Program-made: the position numbers and the translations under genes
The notes under the pieces: generated by a model
The model's database searches: none
Told to the model about the DNA's origin: nothing
Seen by the model: the letters and a program-made list of their open reading frames with translations, nothing else
Shown: piece by piece, positions 1-10,300 of the stretch
Layout: every line of letters starts with the position of its first letter
Position numbering within the stretch: the first letter of the stretch is position 1
Source: Pseudomonadaceae bacterium
GTDB taxonomy: Bacteria; Pseudomonadota; Gammaproteobacteria; Pseudomonadales; Pseudomonadaceae
Assembly: GCA_007692485.1 (NCBI GenBank)
Contig: REBY01000061.1
Location: 1 to 34,131, forward strand
Direction of reading: 5' to 3'
DNA length: 34,131 nt

Positions 1-344
1 GCGCGAGCGACCTTGAGCCCATCCATGGCCTCCTTGTGTTGGGTGCGGAACTGGTGCGTCGCCTTGTTGCCTTCGATACGCAGAATATGAAACAGCTCTT
101 TGATTTGCGGCTCCAGCCGCAGCTCGCGATTCAGGCGGTACAACAGATCCGCCTGACTGGTTTGTTCATCAAAGTCGACGCCGGCAACCGCTGCCAGATG
201 CTGCGCCAGCGCTTCACCAAGCTGGCGCAGCTTGATCAAGGTGGTGTTGGGGTCGCTGGCAAAGGCCAGCTCGGCCGTATTGGCGAGCTGGAAGAAGACC
301 GGGTCGTACTCCCTGAGAAAGGCGAAATTACTGCTTTCAGCCAT
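1..344 (-). CDS. hsdR: Type I restriction endonuclease subunit R (HsdR), N-terminal part, truncated by window edge
   Basis: Manual translation of the complement from ATG at 344 gives MAESSNFAFLREYDPVFFQLANTAELAFASDPNTTLIKLRQLGEALAQHLAAVAGVDFDEQTSQADLLYRLNRELRLEPQIKELFHILRIEGNKATHQFRTQHKEAMDGLKVAR, open to the edge. It resembles the DUF4145-type N-terminus of HsdR/DEAD-helicase restriction subunits. Confidence 0.75.
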   Translation of the reverse strand, partial: MAESSNFAFLREYDPVFFQLANTAELAFASDPNTTLIKLRQLGEALAQHLAAVAGVDFDEQTSQADLLYRLNRELRLEPQIKELFHILRIEGNKATHQFRTQHKEAMDGLKVAR

Positions 345-516
345 GTTCAATCCCTTGCCTCCATCCCGATGACTCAGAACGGATATGTGTTTGCTTGGGA
401 TAATGCCAGATGCAGCAAGCCGGGGGAACCTGAGCGCAACATGTGGCACGTTTTGGGAGATAAAAGCGCAGCAGCTATGCTGGCACTGTACCCTGAATGT
501 ACCTTTCGCCAGACAC

Positions 517-547
517 AAAAAAGGCCTGCATCTCTGCAAGCCTTTAT
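517..547 (-). terminator. Rho-independent terminator downstream of tRNA-Thr
   Basis: On the minus strand: AAAGGCTTGCA-GAGA-TGCAGGCCTTTTTTG, a GC-containing hairpin followed by a T tract. Confidence 0.75.
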
Positions 548-552
548 CTGTA

Positions 553-628
<76 letters not shown>

Positions 629-638
629 AACGGGAGGC

Positions 639-666
639 ATTATATAGAGGTTAGCTTCGGTGTAAA
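639..666 (-). promoter_or_regulatory. Sigma70-type promoter of tRNA-Thr
   Basis: Minus strand TTTACA - 16 nt - TATAAT followed by a GC-rich discriminator just upstream of the tRNA 5' end. Confidence 0.8.
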
Positions 667-678
667 GGGATGGGCGCC

Positions 679-706
679 TGCACAAGCAAAATTTTCTGCT
701 TGTGCA
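679..706. repeat. Perfect 10-bp inverted repeat overlapping a DnaA-box-like site
   Basis: TGCACAAGCA-AAATTTTC-TGCTTGTGCA, read directly from the sequence. Confidence 0.85.
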
Positions 707-926
707 TAACTATGGAATATCGGCGGGTTGTGAATTACTTCTCTTTCAGCACTTGACAAAGATGCCCCAAGCGCTTGTTTTGCAAAAGATATCCAAGCTG
801 CTCTTTTTTTGATCTAAGGCCTGAAAGCCTTGATTTATATGGCTCTGACACACTTGCACATAAGTCATCAACATCTTTATCCACAGCAAGGGTGGATAAC
901 CCACAACCAACCAAACCTGTGCATAA
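701..926. promoter_or_regulatory. Cluster of DnaA-box-like sites (TTATNCACA) around an AT-rich core
   Basis: TGTGCATAA at 701-709 and 918-926 (rc TTATGCACA) and TTATCCACA at 877-885. One-mismatch sites at 729-737 (rc TAATTCACA) and 891-899 (rc TTATCCACC). T7-GATCT at 804-815. Confidence 0.6.
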
Positions 927-968
927 CTCTGTGTGCAACAGGTAGACAAGGTGGGCATGGCCTGTTGG

Positions 969-2183
969 CTAACGCTCAGCCAATAGCAGCAGGTTACGCG
1001 GAGTGAGGCTCTCGGGGCAGAACTGGCCAAGCTGTACGCGGTAACCGGACTGCTGCAACCAAAGCAGGCGATCAAGCAATAACCAGATTTCCAGTGGGCG
1101 ACGAAAGACTGCGCGCAACAACTCCAGATTGCGCACCACGGCCAGGCGCTCCCAGCCTGCCCGCTCCAAGACGGCCCAGTCCGGCGGTGGTGGCAAGTGC
1201 AGCTGATGATGCTGCGCCAAATCCTGACAGAAGTCGGCAAAGGGTTGCTGCAAGGCACTCTGCGGCCGCGATGGCGTGGGTAGATAAGTATCCACGCCAC
1301 GCGCGTCGCGCTGCCAGAGATCGAATCCGAGGCGCCAGGCCATGCTCTGGTCACGCAGGCGACGATCGCGCTGCCCGGCGGTGACGGTAGATTGCAGTGG
1401 CAGGGCCAGGTCGTCGCGGGTCAACTGCAGGCTTGCCTGTTGCGCACTATCGGACAGGGGCCGGTATTGCTCTGCTTGGGTACGGTTATAGCAACAAGGT
1501 GACAACGCCAGCTGGCGGCAACCCTGCGCAACCACTTGCCGCAACAGCGTGGTGTGCAAGTCGCCACAGGCATGCAGCGCGACCACACTCTGCTCGGGTT
1601 TAAGGTAGCGCCAGGCCGGGGGCTGCAGTACGTCCTGGCAATGGTGATGAGCTGACAGCTTGAGACTGTGGCTCAGCTCTGCACCCGCCGCAACCAACGC
1701 CGGATCATGCTCAAGGCAGGTCAGTCGCAAGTCACCCTGCCAGGCGAACAAGCGCCCGAGATGCCCCTTGCCGGCACACCAGTCGAGCATGTGCTCAGCC
1801 GGCTGCTGCCAGTAATTTTGCGCAGCTGCGGCGAACGCTTGTATTTGCTGCCATTTTCGCCCGGGGATATGCCTTTCCAACTGCTCAGGATAGGTCTGCG
1901 CCTGCGCCAGCGACCAATCAGGCACGGCACTCAGTTGCTCAGCGGTCGTCAGCAGCTCAGGCAGAGGGGCTGGTGCATCTAGCAGCGCAAGAGAATTATG
2001 TGCCGTCTCGGCATCAGCCAGGCTGCGCTGCCGCAACCATTGCGCCAGCTCAGGGTAGTCAGCTTCCCAGTTACAGTGCAGGCGGGTAAAGGGCTTTTCC
2101 CGCCATACCGTTTGATACTGCGACAACCAGCTATCCAACGCTTGAAAGCGGGCCTGCCAATCAGCGACCGCGGCTGGCATCAA
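969..2183 (-). CDS. SAM-dependent methyltransferase
   Basis: 404-aa ORF with CAGKGHLGRL (SAM-binding motif I-like) and LSPCCYNR. Its 5' end overlaps the upstream permease stop; the true start may be slightly downstream. Confidence 0.75.
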   Translation of the reverse strand: MMPAAVADWQARFQALDSWLSQYQTVWREKPFTRLHCNWEADYPELAQWLRQRSLADAETAHNSLALLDAPAPLPELLTTAEQLSAVPDWSLAQAQTYPEQLERHIPGRKWQQIQAFAAAAQNYWQQPAEHMLDWCAGKGHLGRLFAWQGDLRLTCLEHDPALVAAGAELSHSLKLSAHHHCQDVLQPPAWRYLKPEQSVVALHACGDLHTTLLRQVVAQGCRQLALSPCCYNRTQAEQYRPLSDSAQQASLQLTRDDLALPLQSTVTAGQRDRRLRDQSMAWRLGFDLWQRDARGVDTYLPTPSRPQSALQQPFADFCQDLAQHHQLHLPPPPDWAVLERAGWERLAVVRNLELLRAVFRRPLEIWLLLDRLLWLQQSGYRVQLGQFCPESLTPRNLLLLAER

Positions 2184-2862
2184 TCTTGAGCCAGCGCTCG
2201 AGCAGGCGGAATAACTGGGTAAACACCAGGGTGATCGAGAGGTACATCAGCCCGGCGACCAGATAGAACAACTCATACTGATAGGTGCGTGAGTTGATCG
2301 TCTGCACCGTCCCCATGATATCCATCAGGGTGATCATATAGACCACGGCACTGGCCTTGAGCATAAGAATCACTTCGTTGCCGTAGGCCGGTAGCCCGAT
2401 GCGAATAGCGCGCGGCAAAATGATGTATTGCAGCGCCTGACGCCGTGACATACCTAGCGCCCGCGCCGCTTCGACCTCGCCAGGCGGTACCGCCTGGATT
2501 GCCCCGCGCAAGATCTCCGCGATATAGGCCGCCGTGTGCAGGGTCATGGTGATCAGGGCACACCAATAGGGTTCGCGCAAGTATGCCCAGGCCCAACTAT
2601 CACGCACCGCATCGAACTGCGCAAGGCCGTAGTAGACCAGAAACAGCTGCAATAGCAGCGGTGTGCCGCGGAAGAAAAAGATATAGCCATAGGGCAAGGC
2701 ACGGATATACCAATGCCGTGACGCACGCGCCAAGCCCAGCGGGATAGCCAGAATCAACCCGACCACCACCGCAATGCCGACCAGCTCGAGGGTCATCAGG
2801 GCGCCATCCCACAACTGTGGCGACCAGCGTACGATCATCTCCCAGCGCTCGGACCAGTTCAT
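2161..2862 (-). CDS. Polar amino-acid ABC transporter permease (HisM/ArtM type)
   Basis: 233-aa TM protein with the EAARALGMSRRQAL EAA loop; in an ABC transporter operon. Confidence 0.88.
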   Translation of the reverse strand: MNWSERWEMIVRWSPQLWDGALMTLELVGIAVVVGLILAIPLGLARASRHWYIRALPYGYIFFFRGTPLLLQLFLVYYGLAQFDAVRDSWAWAYLREPYWCALITMTLHTAAYIAEILRGAIQAVPPGEVEAARALGMSRRQALQYIILPRAIRIGLPAYGNEVILMLKASAVVYMITLMDIMGTVQTINSRTYQYELFYLVAGLMYLSITLVFTQLFRLLERWLKIDASRGR

Positions 2863-3551
2863 AGTTCGGTCCTTGTATAGCCGCGATTAGCACGCTTTTC
2901 GAACCAGTGCAGCGCCGCCATGATAATCACCGTCAGGCCCAGATAGATCAGCGCGGCAGCAAACAGAAAGGTAAAGGGCTCACGGGTCGCCTGCCCGGCG
3001 ATGCGCGCCTGTCGCATCAGTTCGTTCAGGGTAATCAAAGACACCAGCGCGGTATCCTTGAGCAGAATCAGATAAAGGTTACCCAGCCCCGGCAATGCAA
3101 CGCGCCATAACTGCGGCAGGGTGATACGCCAGAAGATACGCAGAGGCGACAACCCCAGCGCTTGTCCGGCTTCCTTTTGCCCCTGCGGGATACTCAGCAG
3201 AGCGCCACGGAACACTTCGGTGGCGTAGGCACCAAAGCACAACCCGAGCGCCAAGGTACCGGCAACAAAAGGCGTGAAGCTGAATTGTGGGTGACCGAAA
3301 TGACTGCCAATCCAGTTCAGACTGGAAACCGTGCCGAAATAAGCCGCCAGCACCCACAGGGTTTCTGGCACACCACGCACCACGGAGGTATAGAAGCCGC
3401 CTGCCGTGCGTAGATACCAGCGCGAGGAGATTTTTGCGCTGGCACCAAGCAGCCCCAGCAGCAAGCCGAGCGCCAGCGACGCCAACGACAGGCGTACCGT
3501 TACCCAGGTGCCCTGAAGTAGCGCAGGTCCAAAACCGTGGAGATCTAGCAT
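2859..3551 (-). CDS. Polar amino-acid ABC transporter permease (HisQ/ArtQ type)
   Basis: 230-aa TM protein with EAGQALGLSPLRIFWRITLPQ; 4-bp overlap with the next permease. Confidence 0.88.
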   Translation of the reverse strand: MLDLHGFGPALLQGTWVTVRLSLASLALGLLLGLLGASAKISSRWYLRTAGGFYTSVVRGVPETLWVLAAYFGTVSSLNWIGSHFGHPQFSFTPFVAGTLALGLCFGAYATEVFRGALLSIPQGQKEAGQALGLSPLRIFWRITLPQLWRVALPGLGNLYLILLKDTALVSLITLNELMRQARIAGQATREPFTFLFAAALIYLGLTVIIMAALHWFEKRANRGYTRTEL

Positions 3552-3595
3552 GATGTTTCCGTCACGGCCGGGTTTTCAGGGCCCGGCCTGGTCGA

Positions 3596-4345
3596 TCAAT
3601 AGATGCTGAAGGGGAAGTACTTGGCGTTGATCTCTTCGTAGGTACCGTCTTCAACAATGGCCGCCAGCGCTTCGTTCAGACGCTCACGCAGCGGATCGCC
3701 CTTGCGTACGGCAATACCGATCTTGTCGTCATCGAATACCGGCTCGCCCTTGAACTCAAAGTTGGCGCCAGCATCGCTTTGCAGCCACTCGTACTGCACG
3801 AAGTTATCCGCCAGCACACCATCGATACGCCCGGCACTCATATCCAGATAGGCATTTTCCTGGGTGTCATACAGGCGAATGCGCACCACATCGGCCATGT
3901 TGTCTTCCAGCCACTGACCAGCGATAGTCGCGCGCTGGGCCCCGATAGTCTTGCCTTTCAGGCTCTCAGCATCGACTTCAAAGTCAGACGACTTGGGCGC
4001 GACGAACTGCAGTTTGTTGGTGTAGTAGGGGTCAGTGAAATCAACCGCCTGCTTGCGCTCTTCGGTGATCGACATGGAGGCGACCAAAAAATCAAAGCGG
4101 TTAGTGTTCAAGGCCGGGATGATGCCATCCCAGTCGGAGGTGACAATAGTGCACTCAACGCCCATTTCGTCACACAGGGCTTTGGCAATATCGATATCAA
4201 ACCCAACCACTTCGCCACTGCTGTTGACCAGATTGAACGGCGGGTAAGCGCCCTCAGTACCAATACGCAGCGTTTCCGCCATTGCCGGCAAACTCAAAAA
4301 TACTGCCGCTGCACCTGCCAATACCGCCTGTTTGAAGCTTTTCAT
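3596..4345 (-). CDS. Periplasmic basic amino-acid-binding protein (SBP family 3)
   Basis: 249 aa; signal peptide MKSFKQAVLAGAAAVFLSLPAMA then ETLRIGTEGAYPPFNLVNSSGEVVGFDIDIAKAL, characteristic of this family. Confidence 0.92.
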   Translation of the reverse strand: MKSFKQAVLAGAAAVFLSLPAMAETLRIGTEGAYPPFNLVNSSGEVVGFDIDIAKALCDEMGVECTIVTSDWDGIIPALNTNRFDFLVASMSITEERKQAVDFTDPYYTNKLQFVAPKSSDFEVDAESLKGKTIGAQRATIAGQWLEDNMADVVRIRLYDTQENAYLDMSAGRIDGVLADNFVQYEWLQSDAGANFEFKGEPVFDDDKIGIAVRKGDPLRERLNEALAAIVEDGTYEEINAKYFPFSIY

Positions 4346-4357
4346 CGGTAACGCTCC

Positions 4358-5125
4358 TTACTTGTGACTGGACATAAATTGCTTGCAACGCTCGGACGTC
4401 GGCTGGTCGAAGACCTGCTCCGGAGTACCGATTTCTTCGACCACGCCCTGGTGGAGAAAGACCACCTGGCTGGACACCTGACGAGCAAAGCCCATCTCGT
4501 GAGTAACCAACAGCATAGTCCGACCTTCATCGGCCAGCTTGCGAATAACACCTAGCACTTCCTGGACCATTTCCGGGTCCAGCGCTGAAGTAGGTTCATC
4601 AAACAGGATAACCCGTGGCTGCATGGCCAGGGTGCGCGCGATAGCAGCCCGCTGCTGCTGACCACCAGAAAGCTGGGCCGGAAAGGCGTGCATCTTGTCG
4701 GCAATGCCGACTTTGGCCAGAAAGACTTCAGCGGCAGCGATGGCATCGGCTTTGGGCTGGCCCAGCACGCGGCGCGGGGCCTCAATAATATTGTCGAGAA
4801 TGCTCATGTGCGGCCACAAGTTGAAGCTCTGGAACACAAAGCCAACCTTGGCACGCAGGCGATTGATCTGTTTGTTGTCGGCCGCAACCAGGGCACCGCC
4901 CTTGCTTGGCTTGAGCTTAAGCTCTTCACCCGCGACGAAAATCTGACCTGCGTGGGGGTTTTCCAACAAATTGATGCAACGCAGCAGCGTGCTTTTGCCT
5001 GAGCCAGAAGAGCCCAGAATGGAAATGACATCGCCGTCTCGGGCGGTAAGATCGACGCCCTTGAGTACCTCAAGGTCGCCATAGCGTTTGTGCAGCTTGC
5101 GCACTTCCAGGGCTGGTGGTGTCAC
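4358..5125 (-). CDS. Polar amino-acid ABC transporter ATP-binding protein (HisP/AotP type)
   Basis: Walker [10 protein letters not shown], signature [13 protein letters not shown], Walker [15 protein letters not shown]. Confidence 0.95.
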   Translation of the reverse strand: MTPPALEVRKLHKRYGDLEVLKGVDLTARDGDVISILGSSGSGKSTLLRCINLLENPHAGQIFVAGEELKLKPSKGGALVAADNKQINRLRAKVGFVFQSFNLWPHMSILDNIIEAPRRVLGQPKADAIAAAEVFLAKVGIADKMHAFPAQLSGGQQQRAAIARTLAMQPRVILFDEPTSALDPEMVQEVLGVIRKLADEGRTMLLVTHEMGFARQVSSQVVFLHQGVVEEIGTPEQVFDQPTSERCKQFMSSHK

Positions 5126-5289
5126 GTGTCGTCATCCACAGGGCGCACATCGCGCCATCAGAAATAGCCAGGCACGGGGCCCAATGAACCGACAGTTCCT
5201 TCTGCAAGCAATCCGTCATGATGCAAACTAGCACAGACCATGCCGATGACCAACCTAACCCTTTCAGTCACGTTATTCATCCAGCAAAT

Positions 5290-5324
5290 AAAAAACCCGC
5301 GAGCGTTAACCGGCGGGTTTTTTT
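5290..5324 (-). terminator. Rho-independent terminator after tRNA-Phe
   Basis: AAAAAACCCGC - 12-nt loop - GCGGGTTTTTT; 11-bp perfect stem, T tract on both strands. Confidence 0.85.
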
Positions 5325-5330
5325 CAAAGA

Positions 5331-5406
5331 TGGTGCCCAGAGACGGAATCGAACCGCCGACACGGGGATTTTCAATCCCCTGCTCTACCAACTGAGCTAT
5401 CTGGGC
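5331..5406 (-). tRNA. tRNA-Phe (anticodon GAA)
   Basis: Reverse complement GCCCAGATAGCTCAGTTGGTAGAGCAGGGGATTGAAAATCCCCGTGTCGGCGGTTCGATTCCGTCTCTGGGCACCA. Confidence 0.97.
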
Positions 5407-5418
5407 AACAGGGCCGCT

Positions 5419-5447
5419 ATTAAACGGTTTTGCCTTTTATGTGTCAA
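5419..5447 (-). promoter_or_regulatory. Sigma70 promoter of tRNA-Phe
   Basis: Minus strand TTGACA - 17 nt - TTTAAT immediately upstream of the tRNA. Confidence 0.75.
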
Positions 5448-5490
5448 GCGCCTGCGGAAATATTTTTATTTTTTAGCCGCTTAGGTGCAC

Positions 5491-5763
5491 TTATTCGCTC
5501 GGCGGCACATAACCTTCAGCCTGCGCATAGTCTTCGCCGGCGAGAAACTTGTCCATTTCCTGCTGGATGAATTTGCGATCATCCGGATCCATCATATTCA
5601 GGCGACGCTCGTTGATCAGCATGGTCTGATGCGCCTGCCACTCGTCCCAGGCCTTTTTCGACACCTCATTAAAGATGGCTTCGCCCTTGGCGCCGGGATA
5701 GGGCGGGCGCTCCAGGCCTGGCAGTTCCTGCTGATATTTACGGCACTGCACCATACGGGTCAT
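5491..5763 (-). CDS. yggX: Oxidative damage protection / Fe(2+)-trafficking protein YggX
   Basis: 90 aa [52 protein letters not shown], full family signature; adjacent to mutY. Confidence 0.95.
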   Translation of the reverse strand: MTRMVQCRKYQQELPGLERPPYPGAKGEAIFNEVSKKAWDEWQAHQTMLINERRLNMMDPDDRKFIQQEMDKFLAGEDYAQAEGYVPPSE

Positions 5764-5787
5764 GGCAATCTCCTCAAAATCGGGCGG

Positions 5788-6831
5788 TTATTCCTGCGGC
5801 ACCCGTTGCAGCAACTTCTTCACCGGGGCCGCCAGACCCAACGGGGTCGGCTGCCGCAGGTTATACCAGACCTGACCCGGCTCGGCCACGCCAGTAGAGT
5901 CGCCAACATCAATCAATAGCGGCTGGATATCCAGATGAAAGTGGCTGAACGTATGCCGTAGCGGGGTCATCGCGTGCCGCTGGGTCACACGCAGCCCCTG
6001 TTGCTGCAACCAAGCGTCCAGCTCGGTTTCCGTATCAAACTGCGGTGGGCACCAGAGACCACCCCAAAGGCCACTGTCCGGACGACGTTGCAGCCAGATA
6101 GCCCCGTTGGGGCTACGCAAAAAAGGCATCAAACAGGTGCGTACCGGCAGTTGCTTGCGCGGTTTTGGTTCCGGGAAGGCAGTTGGCGTGCCCAAGGCCC
6201 GCGCCTCGCATCCCGAGCGCAGCGGGCACAACAGGCAGCTGGGTTTGCTACGCGAACACAAGGTCGCACCCAGATCCATCATCGCTTGAGTGTAATCCGC
6301 CACTCGCGCCTCTGGCGTGTAGCGCTCGGCCAGCACCCAGAGCTTTTTCTGCACGGGCGTACTGCCTGTCCAGCCATGGATGGCGTGATAACGGGCCAAC
6401 ACCCGCTTGACGTTGCCGTCCAGGATCGGCGCCCGCAGCCCCATGCTCAGACTGGCAATGGCGCCGGCCGTGGAGCGGCCAATACCCGGCAAAGCGATCA
6501 GTTGCTCCAGATCACGCGGGAACTCGCCCCCATGCTCACTGACGACCTGTTTGGCCGCCTGATGCAGGTTACGCGCCCGACTGTAGTAACCCAACCCGGT
6601 CCACAAGTGCAGCACCTGATCAGCCGGCGCTGCCGCCAGCGCCTGCACGCTCGGCAGCTCGGCCAGAAAGCGCTGATAATAGGGAATGACGGTAGCCACC
6701 TGGGTCTGCTGCAACATGATTTCCGACAGCCAGACCCGGTACGGGGTCTTGTCATGCTGCCACGGCAGATCCTTGCGGCCATGCTGGTCAAACCAGGCCA
6801 GCACGACCGCCGAAAAGTCTGCCGCCGTCAC
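5788..6831 (-). CDS. mutY: A/G-specific adenine glycosylase MutY
   Basis: [34 protein letters not shown] HhH motif, Fe-S cluster cysteines [17 protein letters not shown]. Confidence 0.96.
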   Translation of the reverse strand: MTAADFSAVVLAWFDQHGRKDLPWQHDKTPYRVWLSEIMLQQTQVATVIPYYQRFLAELPSVQALAAAPADQVLHLWTGLGYYSRARNLHQAAKQVVSEHGGEFPRDLEQLIALPGIGRSTAGAIASLSMGLRAPILDGNVKRVLARYHAIHGWTGSTPVQKKLWVLAERYTPEARVADYTQAMMDLGATLCSRSKPSCLLCPLRSGCEARALGTPTAFPEPKPRKQLPVRTCLMPFLRSPNGAIWLQRRPDSGLWGGLWCPPQFDTETELDAWLQQQGLRVTQRHAMTPLRHTFSHFHLDIQPLLIDVGDSTGVAEPGQVWYNLRQPTPLGLAAPVKKLLQRVPQE

Positions 6832-9026
6832 CGGTTAAACAGGCCGCGAATGGCATCGCGGACGTCGGGCTGACGCTCTTCGCCGTCTTCATCACTCTCG
6901 CGGGAACCGCCCAACCGCTCGCTAATGCGATCCTCGATGCGCCGCTGGGCTTCGCGACCCAACAGGCGAGCGGCAATCTGGCCGACGCCTTCGGTGTCCA
7001 CGCCACAGCTACTGGCAGCGTTGTGCAGATAACCACGGCAACGCAGCGGCCACTCGATACCCACGTAACGTTCATTGATCCGGCAGGCTGGATCCGGCAT
7101 TTCCCGGGTATCGCCCTCCAAGACCAGACCGACGCGATAATCCAGCCGCTGCTCTGGCAAGTTGATATCGCCACGCCCTCGCGCTTCGATACCCGGCAAG
7201 GCAGCGCGCATGTCACTGTTGCTGACCACGCCATTACGGATAGAGAAACTGCCAGACAGCTGATTGAAGGGCGTATCTTCGGCGCCCAGCGACTCGCTCA
7301 GACTCTCCCGGTTGGCCAAGGCAATAGCGCGGCACAACTGGTGCTCCAAATTGGTCCCCACCAGGGCGCCATCGTCCACATCAAAACGTGCGCTACCGTT
7401 CAGGGTGTTCATCCAGCGCTGGATGCTGTTGCCCTGCGTACGCAGCTCTGCACGGGCATTCAACAAACCGCGCAGTTGCTCGGGTATCTCATAGCCCTGC
7501 TGTAGTGCTACTGCATCCATACCTTGCAGGTTGGCGTTCAGCGTCATGGTGACAGGTGTCTGCCGGCTATTGATATCCGCACTCAACTCAAAGCGCCCCT
7601 CGAAGAGTTCGCCTTGCAAGGTATTCACCTGCACCCGACCGTTACGGGCAACTACAGCGGCCGTGAACGCCTTGATACTCTGTCCGGTCAATTGCACCTG
7701 ATCCAAGGTCAAGCGGCCATCCACATCCAGCTCGGCGAGCAGGTCCAGGGGTAAGACCGCGGCATCACTCCAGGGCTCCGGCGGTTGATCGGAACGGCTA
7801 CCACCGCGTCCGGCAGAACTGTCAGTTCGCTCAGATTCAGCCGTTGGTGGCAAATAGTCATCGAGATTCAGCTGGGTTCCGCGCAGATCAAAACGCAGTG
7901 CCTGTCGCTCAAAATCACTGACGCCAAGGCTGCCGCGCAATTCGGTACCATCCAGCTGCAGGCGCAGTTCATCCAGCAACAGGCTGCTGGCACTGCCATT
8001 CAGTTGCGCAGCCAACGCAACACGCTTGAGCGCGTCAGCATTGGCGGTTTCAGGTACCTCTTGCCCCAGCGACCGCAACAGGGCCCGACCATCAAACTCG
8101 GCAATATCGATACGCCCGCCGAGGCGCATGGTGTCAGCCAAGTTGCTGGCACGCAGCTCACCGCTGGCACGCAAATCATTCAATGCCAGACGCATTTGCT
8201 CAACCTCAGCGATATTGGCGGTACCGTCGTAGGTCGCATCACCTTGCAAGCGCATATCCACCGAACGACCGGAGAAGGGCTCACCACTGGCCGTTACCCG
8301 CAAGTCCAGGCCTTGAAGTTGATAGTGCTGACGGCCTGGGTCAAAGGTCACCACAGTATCCAGACCCAGCCGCATGCGCAGCGCGGGCTCGTCCAGCACC
8401 AGCAGGCCCTCCAGATCCAGGTCAAAAGGCTCACCCGGAATCAGCGCGCCGCTGGTCAGATTGGCGTCACGAATACTCAGGCGTTGGCCACTTTGATGAT
8501 CCTCGTAATCAATCCGCGCGTTGGTGATCCGCACGCTCTCGATGGCAATATTGAAGTCGCTACCATCGCGCTCACGTTGTGCCCGCTCTCGCTCAGCAGC
8601 TGCCGCTTCCTGGTCTGCCCCTTCAGCCTGGGTGAACGCTTCCCAGTTACCGCGACCCTGCTCATCCACCAGCAGATTGAGCTGCACGCTGTCGACAATC
8701 ACATCGCTCATGCGCAGCTGCCGGCGCAGCAAGGGCATGACTTCCACACCCAGGCCAAGATTGCCGATTTGCGCCAGGGGCTGCTCGGGATCATCCAGCG
8801 GCGCCACGCCGACATCGCTCAGCTCGATACCCAGCCAAGGAAACAGCGACCAACCAATCTCGCCGCCCAGCGTCAGCTCAACATTGGCCTGGTCCCGCGC
8901 AGCTTGCTGTATCTGTTCGCGGTAATCATTGGGATCGAACATCCGGGTCAGAAAGAACAATAGCGCCGCCAGCAGCAACACAATGGCCAGCACCACCAGA
9001 CCCAGAACCTTGGCAAGTGACTTCAT
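6828..9026 (-). CDS. asmA: AsmA family protein
   Basis: ORF to 9053, but SD GAGGAG precedes ATG at 9026 ([26 protein letters not shown]). N-terminal TM, AsmA repeats; 4-bp overlap with mutY. Confidence 0.88.
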   Translation of the reverse strand: MKSLAKVLGLVVLAIVLLLAALLFFLTRMFDPNDYREQIQQAARDQANVELTLGGEIGWSLFPWLGIELSDVGVAPLDDPEQPLAQIGNLGLGVEVMPLLRRQLRMSDVIVDSVQLNLLVDEQGRGNWEAFTQAEGADQEAAAAERERAQRERDGSDFNIAIESVRITNARIDYEDHQSGQRLSIRDANLTSGALIPGEPFDLDLEGLLVLDEPALRMRLGLDTVVTFDPGRQHYQLQGLDLRVTASGEPFSGRSVDMRLQGDATYDGTANIAEVEQMRLALNDLRASGELRASNLADTMRLGGRIDIAEFDGRALLRSLGQEVPETANADALKRVALAAQLNGSASSLLLDELRLQLDGTELRGSLGVSDFERQALRFDLRGTQLNLDDYLPPTAESERTDSSAGRGGSRSDQPPEPWSDAAVLPLDLLAELDVDGRLTLDQVQLTGQSIKAFTAAVVARNGRVQVNTLQGELFEGRFELSADINSRQTPVTMTLNANLQGMDAVALQQGYEIPEQLRGLLNARAELRTQGNSIQRWMNTLNGSARFDVDDGALVGTNLEHQLCRAIALANRESLSESLGAEDTPFNQLSGSFSIRNGVVSNSDMRAALPGIEARGRGDINLPEQRLDYRVGLVLEGDTREMPDPACRINERYVGIEWPLRCRGYLHNAASSCGVDTEGVGQIAARLLGREAQRRIEDRISERLGGSRESDEDGEERQPDVRDAIRGLFNR

Positions 9027-9095
9027 GCAATCTCCTCGAAAAGCTGACGCCAAAGGGCATCTTTCACGTAGTTAACCATAGCAACGGCGATGCAA

Positions 9096-10217
9096 TTAAG
9101 ACAGCGACTGCCCCTGTACAAGTTCCCTGACCCGTTCGGCCAGCGCCAGACTGGCCGTTAATCCCGGCGACTCAATCCCGTACAGGCTGATTAGCCCGGG
9201 CAAACCCAACGCTCGGCCATCCTGCAGCTGGAAATCAGCAACCGGCTCTCCCGGCCCGCTCAGCTTGGCGCGCACTCCAGCATAGGCTGGCGTCAGCCGT
9301 TCTGGCTGGCAATCGGGCCAATAACGCTGAATCGCCCGGGCAAAATCGCTGCGACATTGCTCATCCACTTGATAATCCAACTGATCGAGGTAGCGCACAT
9401 CCGGACCAAAACGCAGCTGGCCCGCCAGATCCAGGGTCGCATGCACACCCAGCCCGGCCGTATTCGTCTCTGGCATGGGATAGATCAACTGACTGAAAGG
9501 GGATTGACCCTGATAGGCAAAGTAGCGCCCCTGACACCAATATACCCGTGGAATGCTCGCCGCGGGCAGGCCCTTGACCGACTGCGCCAGTTGCTGGGCA
9601 AAGATACCCGCACTATTGATCAGCCACCGACAACTGAGCGCGAATGCCTGCCCGGCACTCTGCCCGACTAACTGGAATGTTTGCCCCTTGCGCTCAACCT
9701 GCTCAACCCGGGTCTGTAGCTGCACAGCGCCGCCACCCTGCTGCACCTGTGCTTCAAAAGACTGCAGCAAGCCATGACTATCAATAATACCGGTTAGCGG
9801 TGAATGCATCGCTGCCACGCCGCGCACGGCGGGTTCGCGCGCTTGCAGCTGACGCGCATCAAGATACTCCAACACCACACCGTTGCCCGCCGCGCCAGCC
9901 TGCAAGCGACGCAACGCTGGCACTTCATCGGCAGTCACCGCAACCAGCAATTTGCCAACAGCACGATGCGCTACCTGATGCTCGGCGCACCAGGTGTACA
10001 AGAGATCGCGCCCACGACGGCAGGCCGCCGCCTTGAGCGACCCCGGCGGATAATAAATGCCAGCATGAATCACCTCACTATTGCGGCTGGACGCATGCTG
10101 GCCGGCCCAGGCTTCCTGCTCCAATACCAGCACCTCATGCCCGGCACCCGCCAATTCCGCAGCGATTGCCAGACCGACTGCACCCGCACCTACTACCACA
10201 ATCTCGACATCTGCCAC
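9096..10217 (-). CDS. NAD(P)/FAD-dependent oxidoreductase, L-2-hydroxyglutarate dehydrogenase-like
   Basis: VEIVVVGAGAVGLAIAAELAGAGHEVLVLEQE Rossmann fold, SSRNSEVIHAGIYYPPGSLKA. A GTG start at 10217 preceded by an AGGGGG SD is preferred over the ORF start at 10268. Confidence 0.8.
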   Translation of the reverse strand: MADVEIVVVGAGAVGLAIAAELAGAGHEVLVLEQEAWAGQHASSRNSEVIHAGIYYPPGSLKAAACRRGRDLLYTWCAEHQVAHRAVGKLLVAVTADEVPALRRLQAGAAGNGVVLEYLDARQLQAREPAVRGVAAMHSPLTGIIDSHGLLQSFEAQVQQGGGAVQLQTRVEQVERKGQTFQLVGQSAGQAFALSCRWLINSAGIFAQQLAQSVKGLPAASIPRVYWCQGRYFAYQGQSPFSQLIYPMPETNTAGLGVHATLDLAGQLRFGPDVRYLDQLDYQVDEQCRSDFARAIQRYWPDCQPERLTPAYAGVRAKLSGPGEPVADFQLQDGRALGLPGLISLYGIESPGLTASLALAERVRELVQGQSLS

Positions 10218-10300
10218 GACCGCCCCCTTGCTTCTGGCCCTTGACCCCCGGCTGCACGTATAATGCACGCCCTCGATAGAAATTTCAGTGGAGAACAGCC

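Noticed and set aside
487-502. TGTAC-N6-TGTAC direct repeat upstream of hsdR, as a restriction controller operator
   Set aside because: Only two 5-bp words, no resemblance to known C-boxes, and no C-protein gene in view; probably chance.
735-1354. Minus-strand ORFs of 67 and 202 aa in the tRNA-Thr upstream region
   Set aside because: No SD and no recognisable protein family. The 202-aa ORF is an alternative frame of the methyltransferase gene, and the 67-aa ORF lies across the DnaA-box cluster.
7785-8963. 392-aa plus-strand ORF opposite asmA
   Set aside because: Long antisense ORFs are common opposite GC-rich genes. The low-complexity, Gln/Arg/His-rich translation has no domain signature.
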